DNA of 64,000 nt from assembly GCA_964353015.1 (NCBI GenBank), contig CAYGUA010000004.1, positions 1-64,000 of the forward strand, given 5' to 3'. How positions within the stretch are numbered: position 1 is the first letter of the stretch; each line of letters begins with the position of its first letter. Below the pieces are notes generated by a model. It saw only the letters and a list, made by a program, of their open reading frames with translations, searched no databases and was not told the DNA's origin. Shown piece by piece: positions 35,473 to 44,886 of this stretch. The DNA is from JAMZMI01 sp964353015. GTDB taxonomy: Bacteria > Bacteroidota > Bacteroidia > Cytophagales > Cyclobacteriaceae. The position numbers and the translations under genes are program-made.

Positions 35473-36710
35473 TGGGAGAGATCAAAAATGATGCGGTAAT
35501 TTTTGGATTATTGATGGTGATTTTGGGTTTTGTGTTCATCACATCCAATAGTGAAACTAAATTTTGGAAGAAGTTTTATGCGGTGGTTCCAGCACTGCTG
35601 ATGTGTTATTTTCTACCATCATTGTTGCCGACTTTGGGACTTGTAGACCCTTCAAAATCAAAACTGTATTTTGTGGCGTCAAGATATTTGTTGCCAGCAA
35701 GTTTGGTGCTTTTTACAATTAGCGTAGATCTGAAGGAGATTGTCAAGCTTGGGCCAAAGGCTTTAATCATGTTTCTCACCGGAACCATAGGTATTGTGAT
35801 AGGAGGTCCGATTGCGATTTTGATATTTTCAGTTGTCGCACCGGATGTAATTTCCGCTGCTGCACCCAATGAAGTTTGGCGCGGAATGACAACCATAGCC
35901 GGTTCATGGATAGGAGGAGGAGCCAATCAAGCCGCCATGAAAGAAGTGTTTGAAGTAAACGGCGAGCTGTTTTCCAAGATGGTTGCTGTGGATATTATCG
36001 TTGGTAATACATGGCTTGGCGTGTTGCTGGCTGGAGTAGGATATTCAAAATACCTTGATTATAAATTGAAATCAGATACTTCTGCTATTGAATCTCTCAA
36101 ACTTAAGATGGACACCTATCAGCAGAGCATAGCCAAAATGCCCACATTGACGGATATCATGAAAATTTTAATGGTTGCATTTGGCTGTACTGGATTGGCT
36201 CATTTTCTTAGTGATTTGATTGCGCCATTTTTAGAGACTAATTACCCTGTTCTCGTTCAATACAGCCTGACTTCTGGCTTTTTCTGGTTGGTGGTGATTG
36301 CAACTACTTTGGGCGTTGTGCTTTCATTTTCAAAAGCCAGGGAATTGGAAGGTGCGGGCGCATCAAAAATTGGTAGCGCCTTTTTATATGTGCTTGTCGC
36401 GAGTATTGGGATGCAGATGAATATTCTGTCTGTTTTTGAAGATCCGGGATTGTTTTTAGTGGGAATCACATGGATGCTCATACATATCATACTCCTCATC
36501 ATTGTGGCTAAAATAATCAAAGCGCCATATTTCTTTGTCGGTATTGGAAGTACGGCCAATGTTGGTGGGGCAGCTTCAGCGCCTATTATTGCTGCTGCTT
36601 TTCATCCTGCTCTTGCGCCAGTTGGAGTTTTACTTGCAGTTTTTGGGTATGTTTTGGGGACGTATGGAGCCTATATCTGCGGTATTTTAATGCAGGCAGT
36701 ATCGCCATAA
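35472..36710 (+). CDS. DUF819 family membrane protein
   Basis: A 412-residue polytopic protein with about ten or more helices. It includes the two family hallmarks GSWIGGGANQAAMKEVF (about residues 142-158) and GSTANVGGAASAPIIAAAFHP (about residues 358-378), inverted-repeat-like segments that suggest a transporter. The substrate is not known. It is translationally coupled to the Nudix gene by a 1-base overlap. Confidence 0.85.
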   Translation: MGEIKNDAVIFGLLMVILGFVFITSNSETKFWKKFYAVVPALLMCYFLPSLLPTLGLVDPSKSKLYFVASRYLLPASLVLFTISVDLKEIVKLGPKALIMFLTGTIGIVIGGPIAILIFSVVAPDVISAAAPNEVWRGMTTIAGSWIGGGANQAAMKEVFEVNGELFSKMVAVDIIVGNTWLGVLLAGVGYSKYLDYKLKSDTSAIESLKLKMDTYQQSIAKMPTLTDIMKILMVAFGCTGLAHFLSDLIAPFLETNYPVLVQYSLTSGFFWLVVIATTLGVVLSFSKARELEGAGASKIGSAFLYVLVASIGMQMNILSVFEDPGLFLVGITWMLIHIILLIIVAKIIKAPYFFVGIGSTANVGGAASAPIIAAAFHPALAPVGVLLAVFGYVLGTYGAYICGILMQAVSP

Positions 36711-36887
36711 GTCGTTTGCTTAGTAAGGGAAAAATTCTTCGAAGGTTTAAAAACAAACTGAAACTCTTCACTTTAAAGATGAGGCAATAGTTTCCAAAAC
36801 TTGAAAATCTTTCTGTAATCACTCCATATTTGGATTGGAAATGCACATGGATACATCTAAATTTAGACCTCATAACAATGTCCTGAT

Positions 36888-37214
36888 ATGTCAATCCAAT
36901 ACAAGCTTTCCATCATTTTTATGGTAGTTGGTGCGCTTAATTTTATTTTAAGAAATAACCGCAACTGGATTTTTGGTTACCGTTCCCCTAGAGCAATTAA
37001 AACACACGAGCGATTTGCCTATGCCAACAAATATTATGGTTTGGGCATGCTTTTAGTTGGAGTAGTTTATTTTGTATTTCTCAATTATTTTGAAAACATC
37101 AGTGACAAACTTTCTGGCTTTCATCACGCCACTATGCTCATTAGTTATTTCGCCTTACTGTTCGTTTTGATAGAATACCGTCTCCATTTGACTTTTAAAA
37201 ACAAAGGCAATTAG
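36888..37214 (+). CDS. SdpI-family small membrane protein
   Basis: A 108-residue protein with three hydrophobic segments. The family motif is NWIFGYRSPRAIKTHERFAYANKYYG. The B. subtilis family member gives immunity to a toxin; most others are uncharacterised. It is convergent with the queuosine precursor transporter gene and overlaps its end by 4 bases. Confidence 0.8.
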   Translation: MSIQYKLSIIFMVVGALNFILRNNRNWIFGYRSPRAIKTHERFAYANKYYGLGMLLVGVVYFVFLNYFENISDKLSGFHHATMLISYFALLFVLIEYRLHLTFKNKGN

Positions 37215-38008
37215 AAAAAACCATTGGAGTTTTCTGACGCCTCATGGATCATCTCTTCCGATAGCGGCTTGCCCAAGTAATTGTCAATTGCATAATGCCC
37301 AAGATAGATAAATGGTGTGAGCAGAATAGCAATTGAGAACTTGTAGATGTAGTTGATAATCCCGACTGAAGCTACTTGATCCAGACTCCATCTGCTGCTT
37401 TCGGGGGCTAGTATATAAAATGCGATTCCAAGAACTACAAAACTGTCGATAAACTGAGAAACCAAAGTTGAGCCTGTTGCTCTGAGCCAAATCATTTTTG
37501 ATCCCGTCAATTTCTTCAATTTTTGAAAAATGAAAACATCCAAAAATTGTCCAAGAAGGAAGGCGACCAGTGATCCCACTATGATCCCTAAACCTTGTGA
37601 AAAGATCTTGTTGAAAGCAAAATTCATATTGAAATAATTGCCATCAGGATCCGTGTTGTTAATCTCGCTCCAAAAAGCTGCTGGTGGTAAAAGGGTAATG
37701 ATGTAAATGACGATGAATGCATATGCGATGCAGCCAGCGGCAATATAACTGAGCTTTCTAACCCCTTTTTTTCCAAAATATTCATTAATAATATCCGTGG
37801 TGAGGAAAACCACCGGCCAAATGATAACCCCAGCAGTAAGGTTAAAATCCAAAACTGATCCACCGAATAGGGGAATATTGGCAGGGGGTAAATCAAGTAC
37901 AGATTCTGCACTGAATATTTTCACGCCGATCATTTCCGCAAGGATCGCATTGGTCAGGAAGATGGCAGCCAATACAATAAATAGATTTTGCTTCTTGTTC
38001 TTATCCAT
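37211..38008 (-). CDS. Queuosine precursor transporter (YhhQ/VUT family)
   Basis: A 265-residue membrane protein with about seven helices. The motifs FFLTNAILAEMIGVKIF, WPVVFLTTDIINEYFGKKG and SQFIDSFVVLGIAFY are typical of the VUT/YhhQ family, which imports queuine-pathway bases such as preQ1. I see no preQ1 riboswitch in the 50-base leader. It follows RNase Z on the same strand with a 53-base gap. Confidence 0.88.
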   Translation of the reverse strand: MDKNKKQNLFIVLAAIFLTNAILAEMIGVKIFSAESVLDLPPANIPLFGGSVLDFNLTAGVIIWPVVFLTTDIINEYFGKKGVRKLSYIAAGCIAYAFIVIYIITLLPPAAFWSEINNTDPDGNYFNMNFAFNKIFSQGLGIIVGSLVAFLLGQFLDVFIFQKLKKLTGSKMIWLRATGSTLVSQFIDSFVVLGIAFYILAPESSRWSLDQVASVGIINYIYKFSIAILLTPFIYLGHYAIDNYLGKPLSEEMIHEASENSNGFF

Positions 38009-38061
38009 AATAAAAGACTTCAGCTTAATATGAGGAAATCTTTTGGTGAAATATTATTCTT

Positions 38062-38976
38062 TCAAGATACCAGAAATATTTCACCTTCGATAGCAAGAGA
38101 TGAATTTTCAAAAACAGATTTTGCCTCTTTTAAAACGGGAGTCAGGTCTTTGTAGCGTGTGGAAAAATGTCCCAAAAGAAGATGCCCAATGTTAGCGTCT
38201 TTCGCGAATGTTGCTGCCTGTTTCGCAGTGGTATGAAATGTGGTTTCTGCCCGATCTTTCATGTCCTCCATGAAGGTTGCTTCATGATAAACCATATCTA
38301 CTCCTTTCAATCTCTCGGCAAGCTCAGGTTTATACTTTGTGTCAGAGCAAAACGCATAACTGAAAGGCTTCTTTGGTGCGAAGGTCACTTCCGAATTTTT
38401 GTAAATCAGATTTCCTTCGTCATCCAAAAGATCTTTACCATCTTTCAGTTCGTTCACCTGAACTGGAGTGAGCGTTTTGTCTATCAATTTCCGATTGAGT
38501 CCTCTTCTTTTTGGTTTTTCCGTAAAAAGGTATCCAGAGCATGGCACGCGGTGATTTAGCGGAATGGTTTCGATAGTCATTTTATCATCTTCATAGATGA
38601 CTTTATCCTTACCAGGTACCCACTCAACAAATTTGATATTATAGGACAGCCGTGTTTCCGAATATCGCATTTGCAAGCTAAGTATTTCAGAAAGTCCCGG
38701 TGGTCCAATTATTAGGAGATCGTTTTGTCTGCCATATAGATGTATGGTGGACAACAAGCCAATCAAACCATAATAATGATCGCCATGAAGATGTGAAATC
38801 AAAATATGGTTGATTCGCGAAAGTTTGATTTTGTATTTTTTGAGAAGCAATTGCGTACCCTCACCACAGTCGATCAGGAAATATTTGTCCTGAACCCTAA
38901 GTAGCTGTGAAGTTTGATGTCTGTTGTGCGCAAATGCAGCAGAGTTTGACCCGAGTATTTGAAGTTCTATGGCCAA
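38062..38976 (-). CDS. rnz: Ribonuclease Z
   Basis: A 304-residue zinc endonuclease that trims the 3-prime end of tRNA precursors. The metallo-beta-lactamase motif is His62-x-His64-x-Asp66-His67 in SHLHGDHYYGLIGLL. The opening ELQILGSNSAAFAHNRHQTSQLL and the C-terminal LLGHFSTRY complete the site. Both tRNAs in this window lack an encoded CCA, so they would need this activity. It lies 6 bases after the STAS gene. Confidence 0.93.
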   Translation of the reverse strand: MAIELQILGSNSAAFAHNRHQTSQLLRVQDKYFLIDCGEGTQLLLKKYKIKLSRINHILISHLHGDHYYGLIGLLSTIHLYGRQNDLLIIGPPGLSEILSLQMRYSETRLSYNIKFVEWVPGKDKVIYEDDKMTIETIPLNHRVPCSGYLFTEKPKRRGLNRKLIDKTLTPVQVNELKDGKDLLDDEGNLIYKNSEVTFAPKKPFSYAFCSDTKYKPELAERLKGVDMVYHEATFMEDMKDRAETTFHTTAKQAATFAKDANIGHLLLGHFSTRYKDLTPVLKEAKSVFENSSLAIEGEIFLVS

Positions 38977-38982
38977 TTTAAA

Positions 38983-39366
38983 TTATTCTTCTAATCCGCC
39001 TTCTTCTTCCAATCCTCTTTTGAGTGCATTCATGTACACCGTATCAATTGATTCTTCAATGGTGGGTAATATGTCCATCACCTTATCCAATTGGCTGATG
39101 CTGATAAGTTTCATTACGTGCTCATTCACATCACAAATCACAAATGATCCATGCTCATTGAAAAGTCTGTGGCCAACTAATAATGCACTCAGTCCGCTAG
39201 AATCTGAATATTTTACAGGCTCCATGTTTACAATCAGGTTCTGACATCCTTCAGCCTGAAGGGTAACAAACTCTGATTTTACTTCCGGACTCACTGTGGA
39301 ATCCAGCTTTTCTTCGTTGATAGTTAGAATCGTATATTGATCTTGTCTGTCTATTGAAAATTTCAT
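38983..39366 (-). CDS. STAS-domain anti-sigma-factor antagonist-like protein
   Basis: A 127-residue STAS domain with the phospho-site motif YSDSSGLSALLVGH. It should bind a switch kinase or anti-sigma factor when unphosphorylated; no such partner is near. The C-terminus ends in a run of acidic residues. It is squeezed between purC (1-base gap) and rnz (6-base gap), so it is in their operon. Confidence 0.87.
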   Translation of the reverse strand: MKFSIDRQDQYTILTINEEKLDSTVSPEVKSEFVTLQAEGCQNLIVNMEPVKYSDSSGLSALLVGHRLFNEHGSFVICDVNEHVMKLISISQLDKVMDILPTIEESIDTVYMNALKRGLEEEGGLEE

Positions 39367-39367
39367 T

Positions 39368-40303
39368 TTAAGCTATTTTTTCTATGTTGTTTTTGATTCG
39401 TTCTAATATGTTTTCACTTTCATCTTTGATGAATTTTTGCCCTGTTATTTTTTCAAATAACTCTATATATCGCGCTGAAACGGATGCGATAAATTCGTCA
39501 GTCATTTCTGGCACGGTTTGACCTTCTTTGCCTTGAAACCCATTACTGATGAGCCATTGTCTTACAAATTCTTTGGAAAGCTGTTTTTGAGCCTCACCTT
39601 TCTCCTGACGTTCCTGGTATCCGTCTGCATAAAAATATCTTGATGAATCTGGTGTATGTACTTCATCAATCAACGTGATTTCTCCATTGAAATTACCAAA
39701 TTCATATTTGGTATCCACCAAAATCAACCCTTGTTCATTTGCTAGCTCTGTGCCGCGCTGATATAGTGCTTGGGTGTATTGCTCCAATTTTTCATAATCA
39801 GCCTGACTAACCAAACCTTGCGCTAATATTTCTGCTCTCGAAATATCCTCGTCATGACCTTCATCTGCTTTGGTGGTAGGAGTGATGATTGGCGATGGTA
39901 ACTTATCATTTTCTTTCAATCCATCTGGAAGTGCGCATCCGCATATTGTACGTTTGCCTTCGCGATATTCTCTCCAAGCATGGCCTGCCAGATAGCCACG
40001 AATAACCATTTCTACCTTATAAGGCTCACATTTTTTACCCACAGTCACATTCGGATCTGGAACATCCAAAACCCAGTTTGGTACTATGTCTTTTGTTTTA
40101 TTAAGAAATACTGCGGCTATTTGGTTAAGTACCTGACCTTTAAATGGAATAGGTCGAGGCAGTACCACATCAAATGCGGAAATCCTATCTGATGCGACCA
40201 TGACCAATTTATCACCGAAAAAATACACGTCGCGTACTTTTCCGATGTATTTCCCTGTTTGGTTTGGGAAATTGAAATCTGTGAATTTGATCCCTTGTGA
40301 CAT
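39368..40303 (-). CDS. purC: SAICAR synthase
   Basis: About 311 residues from the ATG at 40303; the frame can be extended to 40357, but the conserved part begins at GIKFTDFNFPNQTGKYIGKVRDVY. It makes the aspartate adduct of the aminoimidazole carboxylate in purine synthesis. LVMVASDRISAFDVVLPRPIPFKG, VEMVIRGYLAGHAWREY and LILVDTKYEFG are typical. It is the first gene of a minus-strand unit with the STAS and RNase Z genes. Confidence 0.93.
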   Translation of the reverse strand: MSQGIKFTDFNFPNQTGKYIGKVRDVYFFGDKLVMVASDRISAFDVVLPRPIPFKGQVLNQIAAVFLNKTKDIVPNWVLDVPDPNVTVGKKCEPYKVEMVIRGYLAGHAWREYREGKRTICGCALPDGLKENDKLPSPIITPTTKADEGHDEDISRAEILAQGLVSQADYEKLEQYTQALYQRGTELANEQGLILVDTKYEFGNFNGEITLIDEVHTPDSSRYFYADGYQERQEKGEAQKQLSKEFVRQWLISNGFQGKEGQTVPEMTDEFIASVSARYIELFEKITGQKFIKDESENILERIKNNIEKIA

Positions 40304-40421
40304 AAGTGGCAAATATAGTGATCTCATGAGATTTGGGGTGTAGTATTGCCACCTCAAATATTCATTTAATGTTGAGTGGTGTAATTAAATATTTTAACCG
40401 CTCGTTCGCATTGTTTTCCGG

Positions 40422-41720
40422 TTATTCACCTTCTTCTTTTCCGAAGGAATACTTTAGCGTTTCCGAGACATTTCCTTTTTTATCATAAAAAGTCCAGGAT
40501 CCATTTCGCTTGTTGCGCACGTAGTTACCTTCATATTCCTTTTGGCCATTTTTATAATAGCGAATGTAAGGCCCGTTGAGCATTCCTATTTTCCAAACAG
40601 AACTGATCATCAATTCCCCATTCGGGAAATATTCCAACGTTTCGCCTTGCTGATTGCCAAAAGCATATTCAGCCTTGATCATCAACTTTCCATTATCAAA
40701 ATGCTGAAGTAATCCATGTAGTTTGCCTGCTTGATAATCTTCAATTTTCGACGGTCGTCCTTTATCGTCATAGAATATCCACTGACCGTCTGGTAATTCG
40801 TTTATAAGAGAGATTTCTGAAATCAATTTTGACTTGTCTGAGTATTCCTTGATTTTGGCATTGAGTCCATGATTTGTGTAAGTGGCTTCAAGTTTTATAT
40901 TCCCATTCGGATGATAATCAATGTTCTTACCTGATTTCTTTCCGTCATCATACTTGTAGGTGGAACGGGCACTTCCATCGTCATAAAAACTTACGAATTT
41001 GCCTTGCAATGCACCATTTTCGTAGATTCCTTCAGATTTAAGTTGACCATTTTCGTGGTAATACTTCACGTATCCTGAACGTTGACCTCTGAGATTTAAA
41101 ACCTCCATTTCCAAAACACCAGAAGGGTAGAAGGTCTTGTATTGACCATCGAGCAGACCGCTTTTATATTCAGCTTCCAGTTTCAGGTTGCCGTTTTGAT
41201 AATATTGTCTTGTGTAGCCATTCGGCTTGCCATTCGCGTATTCAATTTCTTCAGACTTGATGCCTGTGTCGAAATAGGAAACAACCAGACCATCAGGTTT
41301 GCCATTGAGAAAAGCAGTCTCTCCTCGCATGCGACCAGACTCATCATACAATTTCAAATTCCCTGATAAAGTGTCGTTTTTGAACAAAGCTTCCTGGAGG
41401 ACCTGACCATTTTCAGCGTAAACTTTGGTTATACCTTGTTTGAGTCCACCTTCGTAAAATGTTTCACGTTGCAAGGTGCCGTCTTCATAATAATTGTAAA
41501 AATAACCTTCTCTTTTGCCGTGATCATATTTTCCCGTAACAATCACCTTACCACCGGGACTAAACATTTTGTAGTCTCCATGAACCACAGCGGTATCTTC
41601 CCAAATTATTTGGTATTTTTCCTTTACTCTTCCTGTGCTTTCATAGAAAGTTGTGATAGGTTCTTGTGCGAATAATTGAGTGAATAGGATGGATATAAAC
41701 AAAGACAAAGTAATTCTCAT
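40422..41720 (-). CDS. YwqK/MORN-variant repeat protein, secreted
   Basis: A 432-residue protein with a signal peptide ending LFAQ and about 15 repeats of 20-23 residues around YYxNGxLxxExxYxxGxxxG. These repeats are usually annotated as YwqK-type antitoxin, but the protein is exported, long and has no toxin partner here, so that name should not be taken literally. A surface or periplasmic role is more likely. Confidence 0.85.
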   Translation of the reverse strand: MRITLSLFISILFTQLFAQEPITTFYESTGRVKEKYQIIWEDTAVVHGDYKMFSPGGKVIVTGKYDHGKREGYFYNYYEDGTLQRETFYEGGLKQGITKVYAENGQVLQEALFKNDTLSGNLKLYDESGRMRGETAFLNGKPDGLVVSYFDTGIKSEEIEYANGKPNGYTRQYYQNGNLKLEAEYKSGLLDGQYKTFYPSGVLEMEVLNLRGQRSGYVKYYHENGQLKSEGIYENGALQGKFVSFYDDGSARSTYKYDDGKKSGKNIDYHPNGNIKLEATYTNHGLNAKIKEYSDKSKLISEISLINELPDGQWIFYDDKGRPSKIEDYQAGKLHGLLQHFDNGKLMIKAEYAFGNQQGETLEYFPNGELMISSVWKIGMLNGPYIRYYKNGQKEYEGNYVRNKRNGSWTFYDKKGNVSETLKYSFGKEEGE

Positions 41721-41790
41721 ATTGTAACATTAAGCTGGTTGTCAAAACGAAAATCACTCATTTCTATTATGAAATCTTGGTTTCTGTCTA

Positions 41791-42969
41791 TCAAATTTTC
41801 TCAATGACAATGGCAGAAGCTCCACCGCCACCATTGCAAATTCCTGCGACCCCAATTTTGCCATTGTTCTGGCTCAATACAGATGTCAAAGTCGTGATAA
41901 TTCTAGCGCCGGAAGCTCCAAGAGGATGTCCCAAAGCCACAGCACCTCCATTGACATTCACTTTGTCAGGATCAAGGTTTAATTCTTTGTTGTTTGCAAT
42001 TGCCACGACGGAAAAAGCCTCATTTATTTCGTAATAATCTACATCTGCTGAAGTGATTCCAGCATGTTTGATTGCTTTAGGAATGGCTAGGGAAGGAGCT
42101 GTGGTAAACCAAAGCGGCTCTTGAGCTGCGTCCCCGAAACCAATGATTTTACCAATTGGCTTCAGTCCCAACTCATCCACTTTTTTCTTACTGGCTAGTA
42201 TAAGCGCAGATGCTCCGTCATTGATAGTGGATGCATTGGCTGCAGTGACTGTGCCATCCTTATTGAAAACTGGCCTTAGCGACGGAATCTTATCGAAATT
42301 CACATTTGTGTATTCTTCGTCAGTATCCATCACTATTGGATCGCCTTTTCGTTGTGGTATTTCAATAGGAATAATCTCATCCTTGAATTTACCGGCATCT
42401 GTTGCCGCTGCAACTTTTTTATAGGAGTTGATCGCGTAAGTATCTTGTTCTTCGCGTGATATGCCTTTTTCTTTGGCCGTATTGTCAGCGCAGCTACCCA
42501 TTGGAAATTGATGGTACACTTCCCAAAGACCATCCTGCTGCAAGCCATCGATCAATTCACCATTGCCATATTTATAACCAAATCTTGCCTTTGGAATATA
42601 GTAGGGGATATTTGACATGCTTTCCATGCCACCAGCCACAACTACATCATTGATTCCTAACATGATGGATTGGGCCCCAAACATCACTGATTTCATTCCT
42701 GAGGCACAAACTTTATTGACTGTCGTGCAAGGCACATTGTGACCAATTCCTGCACCAATAGACGCTTGACGTGCAGGTGCCTGGCCAAGATTTGCCGAAA
42801 TGACATTCCCCATAAAAACCTCATTGACTTCAGATGCATTCAAGTTGGCTTTGGATAAAGCGCCTTGGATAGCGATACTTCCTAATTGTGTGGCTGTAAA
42901 TCCTGCAAGTGAGCCTCCGAAGCTGCCAATAGGTGTGCGAACAGCAGAGATGATAAATACTTCTTCCAT
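41791..42969 (-). CDS. Acetyl-CoA C-acyltransferase (thiolase)
   Basis: A 392-residue thiolase. The active-site Cys88 is in NKVCASGMKS, the His in ALGHPLGASGARI and the second Cys in GICNGGGGAS. It should condense or split acetoacetyl-CoA or a longer 3-ketoacyl-CoA. Its product or substrate links it to the CoA-transferase subunits near 62-64 kb, although it is not in that operon. Six copies of a 7-base repeat lie 18 bases upstream of the ATG. Confidence 0.93.
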   Translation of the reverse strand: MEEVFIISAVRTPIGSFGGSLAGFTATQLGSIAIQGALSKANLNASEVNEVFMGNVISANLGQAPARQASIGAGIGHNVPCTTVNKVCASGMKSVMFGAQSIMLGINDVVVAGGMESMSNIPYYIPKARFGYKYGNGELIDGLQQDGLWEVYHQFPMGSCADNTAKEKGISREEQDTYAINSYKKVAAATDAGKFKDEIIPIEIPQRKGDPIVMDTDEEYTNVNFDKIPSLRPVFNKDGTVTAANASTINDGASALILASKKKVDELGLKPIGKIIGFGDAAQEPLWFTTAPSLAIPKAIKHAGITSADVDYYEINEAFSVVAIANNKELNLDPDKVNVNGGAVALGHPLGASGARIITTLTSVLSQNNGKIGVAGICNGGGGASAIVIEKI

Positions 42970-42987
42970 TTTTTGGGGTGTTTTTTT

Positions 42988-43029
42988 AATCAGTAATCAG
43001 TAATCAGTAATCAGTAATCAGTAATCAGT
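42988..43029. repeat. Six perfect tandem copies of AATCAGT
   Basis: The 7-base unit is repeated six times without error in the leader or promoter region of the thiolase gene. The start codon is 18 bases away. Copy number could vary by slippage and change promoter spacing, which is inference. Confidence 0.95.
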
Positions 43030-43078
43030 ATGATTTCAAACGCTTTTTTGAATTATTCAATAAAACCCAATAAACTTC

Positions 43079-43921
43079 TTACCAATCTGGTTTACCTGAG
43101 TCTTGTTGCTCAGTTGGTTGACGTTTTCTTTGCTGAATATACTGAATTTCGTTGTTCTTCAACGCTTCCAGAATCATTTGTGCCTTTTCCTCACTGATAT
43201 TCATCTCCTTCAGCTTCTGTTTGGTGGCCTCATCCATTTCTTTTTTCTTCTCTTCGTCGCTTTTTTCCCCCTCTTGATCCTGCTGCTCTTCCTGATTTTC
43301 TTGATCTTGTTTCTCTCCGTCCTTGGATTCCTCGAACTTTTCTTCTTCAGATTTTTCCTGATCTTGTTTTTCTCCTTCTTCCTTGTTTTGATCCTTTTGT
43401 TCGCCTTTATCTTTTTGATCCTGATTTTCTTTATTTTCCTTGTCTTCACCTTCCTGATCTTGATTTTGATCTTGGTTTTGATCCTGATTTTCTTTTTGCT
43501 GATCGATTAGCTTTTTCACCAATTCATAATCGTATTTCGCGCCAGTATTGGTCGGATCAGCTTTTATCGAATTTTTTAAATGGCTCAATGATTCTTCCAA
43601 TTTTTGTGAATTTTTCGCAAGGACTCCAAGTTGTTGGGATGCGATTGATCTTAGTTTTTTATCTGGAGAAATTGTGACTTGTTCATAATTTACTCTTGCC
43701 CCGGCTGTATCACCAAGATGGAAATAGCTATGAGCCAGATTTAGCAATATTTCATCTTCATAAACTCCAAGGCTATCAGATAACATGCTGTATTTTGAAG
43801 CGGCCAAATCATACTTGCCTGATTTGTAGGCTTCATTCGCCTCTTTTTTCAACGTATTGATTTTTGCCAACTGCATGGGATCAGTGAATAGCAGCAACAA
43901 TATGAGCACAGTCAATTTCAT
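43079..43921 (-). CDS. BatC-like TPR protein with low-complexity tail
   Basis: A 280-residue protein with a signal peptide, about three tetratricopeptide repeats (residues 25-140) and a low-complexity region (about 143-235) made almost only of Gln, Asp, Glu and Lys. A C-terminal segment then reads MNISEEKAQMILEALKNNE. This layout fits BatC/BatE-type proteins of the Bat (aerotolerance) cluster. The ATG overlaps the stop of the BatB-like gene by 4 bases. Confidence 0.82.
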   Translation of the reverse strand: MKLTVLILLLLFTDPMQLAKINTLKKEANEAYKSGKYDLAASKYSMLSDSLGVYEDEILLNLAHSYFHLGDTAGARVNYEQVTISPDKKLRSIASQQLGVLAKNSQKLEESLSHLKNSIKADPTNTGAKYDYELVKKLIDQQKENQDQNQDQNQDQEGEDKENKENQDQKDKGEQKDQNKEEGEKQDQEKSEEEKFEESKDGEKQDQENQEEQQDQEGEKSDEEKKKEMDEATKQKLKEMNISEEKAQMILEALKNNEIQYIQQRKRQPTEQQDSGKPDW

Positions 43922-44886
43922 ATTTTAATGATTCGTATGCTAATGATCAAATCCAAAAACATTAGAAAAAGTGCAATGGCGAGGAAATAATAATATTTGT
44001 TTGCCTTCACATCAACTTTCTTTGCATCGCGCAGTTCACCTTCAATCTGATTGATAGAATTGATCAGTCTTTCTACATCATTTTTATTGTCGTTGATTTC
44101 AAAATATTTTCCCCCGGTATCTGCAGCTAATTTTTTCAAGGATGTTGGATTGATTTTACTTACAACTTCGTTTCCACTCTTATCTTTTTTATAACCACGA
44201 TTCAGTAAAATTTTAGAACCTTTATCTGTACCTACACCGAGCGTAAAAAGTTTCAATCCAGAATTTTCGATTTCATCAGCAATCTGATCTGTTTCTTCTC
44301 CAAAATCTTCTCCATCGCTGATCAATATGATGATTTTTGATTTTTGCTTTGCTGGTCCAGATTCCTCATCCTGAAGCTTTTTAAGCGCCATTTTGAGTGG
44401 AGGACCAAAATCTGTTCCTGTATTTGGTACCAGATCAGTATTTAAAGATTGTATGAAAATGTTAAGTGCATTGTTGTCGTAGGTCAGAGGACATTGCATA
44501 AATGCTTCATTGGAAAACATGATCAAGCCGATTCGATCGGAGCTAAATGCCTCAACGATATTTTTCAGTTCAAATTTCACTCGTTCCAATCGTGTAGGTT
44601 GGATATCAAAGGCATTCATGGATTGGGATAAATCCACACAGATGAACAGATCTTTACCTACTGATTTGATTTCCCGGCTAGTTTCACCAAAGGAGGGTCC
44701 TAGCAGGGCAATAATGAGTAACACAAAGTATGAAGTTCTTAAAATTAGTTTGATCAAAGTGCGATGGATGGGTGTATTGATCGCTTTGCTGATCCGAATC
44801 ATTCGGACAGCATAGAGTAAATAAAATAGCGCAAATAATGCGATTACAATCCCCTCAAACGTACCTAAGCTGTATGACCAATTCAT
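43918..44886 (-). CDS. BatB-like von Willebrand factor A membrane protein
   Basis: A 322-residue protein with two N-terminal helices (about residues 9-26 and 50-63), a VWA domain and a C-terminal helix (about 298-318). The metal-site motif is Asp85-x-Ser87-x-Ser89 in CVDLSQSMNAFD, followed by GTDFGPPL and ILISDGEDFG. It fits BatB of the Bacteroidota Bat operon. MoxR, DUF58, BatA and BatD are not present nearby, so the cluster is split. Confidence 0.85.
   Translation of the reverse strand: MNWSYSLGTFEGIVIALFALFYLLYAVRMIRISKAINTPIHRTLIKLILRTSYFVLLIIALLGPSFGETSREIKSVGKDLFICVDLSQSMNAFDIQPTRLERVKFELKNIVEAFSSDRIGLIMFSNEAFMQCPLTYDNNALNIFIQSLNTDLVPNTGTDFGPPLKMALKKLQDEESGPAKQKSKIIILISDGEDFGEETDQIADEIENSGLKLFTLGVGTDKGSKILLNRGYKKDKSGNEVVSKINPTSLKKLAADTGGKYFEINDNKNDVERLINSINQIEGELRDAKKVDVKANKYYYFLAIALFLMFLDLIISIRIIKI

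Noticed and set aside
36888..37214. SdpI-like protein as an immunity gene for a bacteriocin
   Set aside because: No toxin or SdpC-like gene is near; most family members are not immunity proteins.
37211..38061. preQ1 riboswitch before the queuosine precursor transporter
   Set aside because: The 53-base leader shows neither the conserved preQ1 core nor a suitable hairpin.
40422..41720. Toxin-antitoxin system based on YwqK repeats
   Set aside because: The protein has a signal peptide and there is no toxin-like gene adjacent.
42988..43029. Tandem repeat as a CRISPR-like array
   Set aside because: The units are 7 bases with no spacers; it is a simple tandem repeat.
43103..43510. Plus-strand frame of 135 codons rich in Leu and Phe
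   Set aside because: It is the antisense shadow of the Gln/Asp/Glu/Lys-rich segment of the BatC-like gene.
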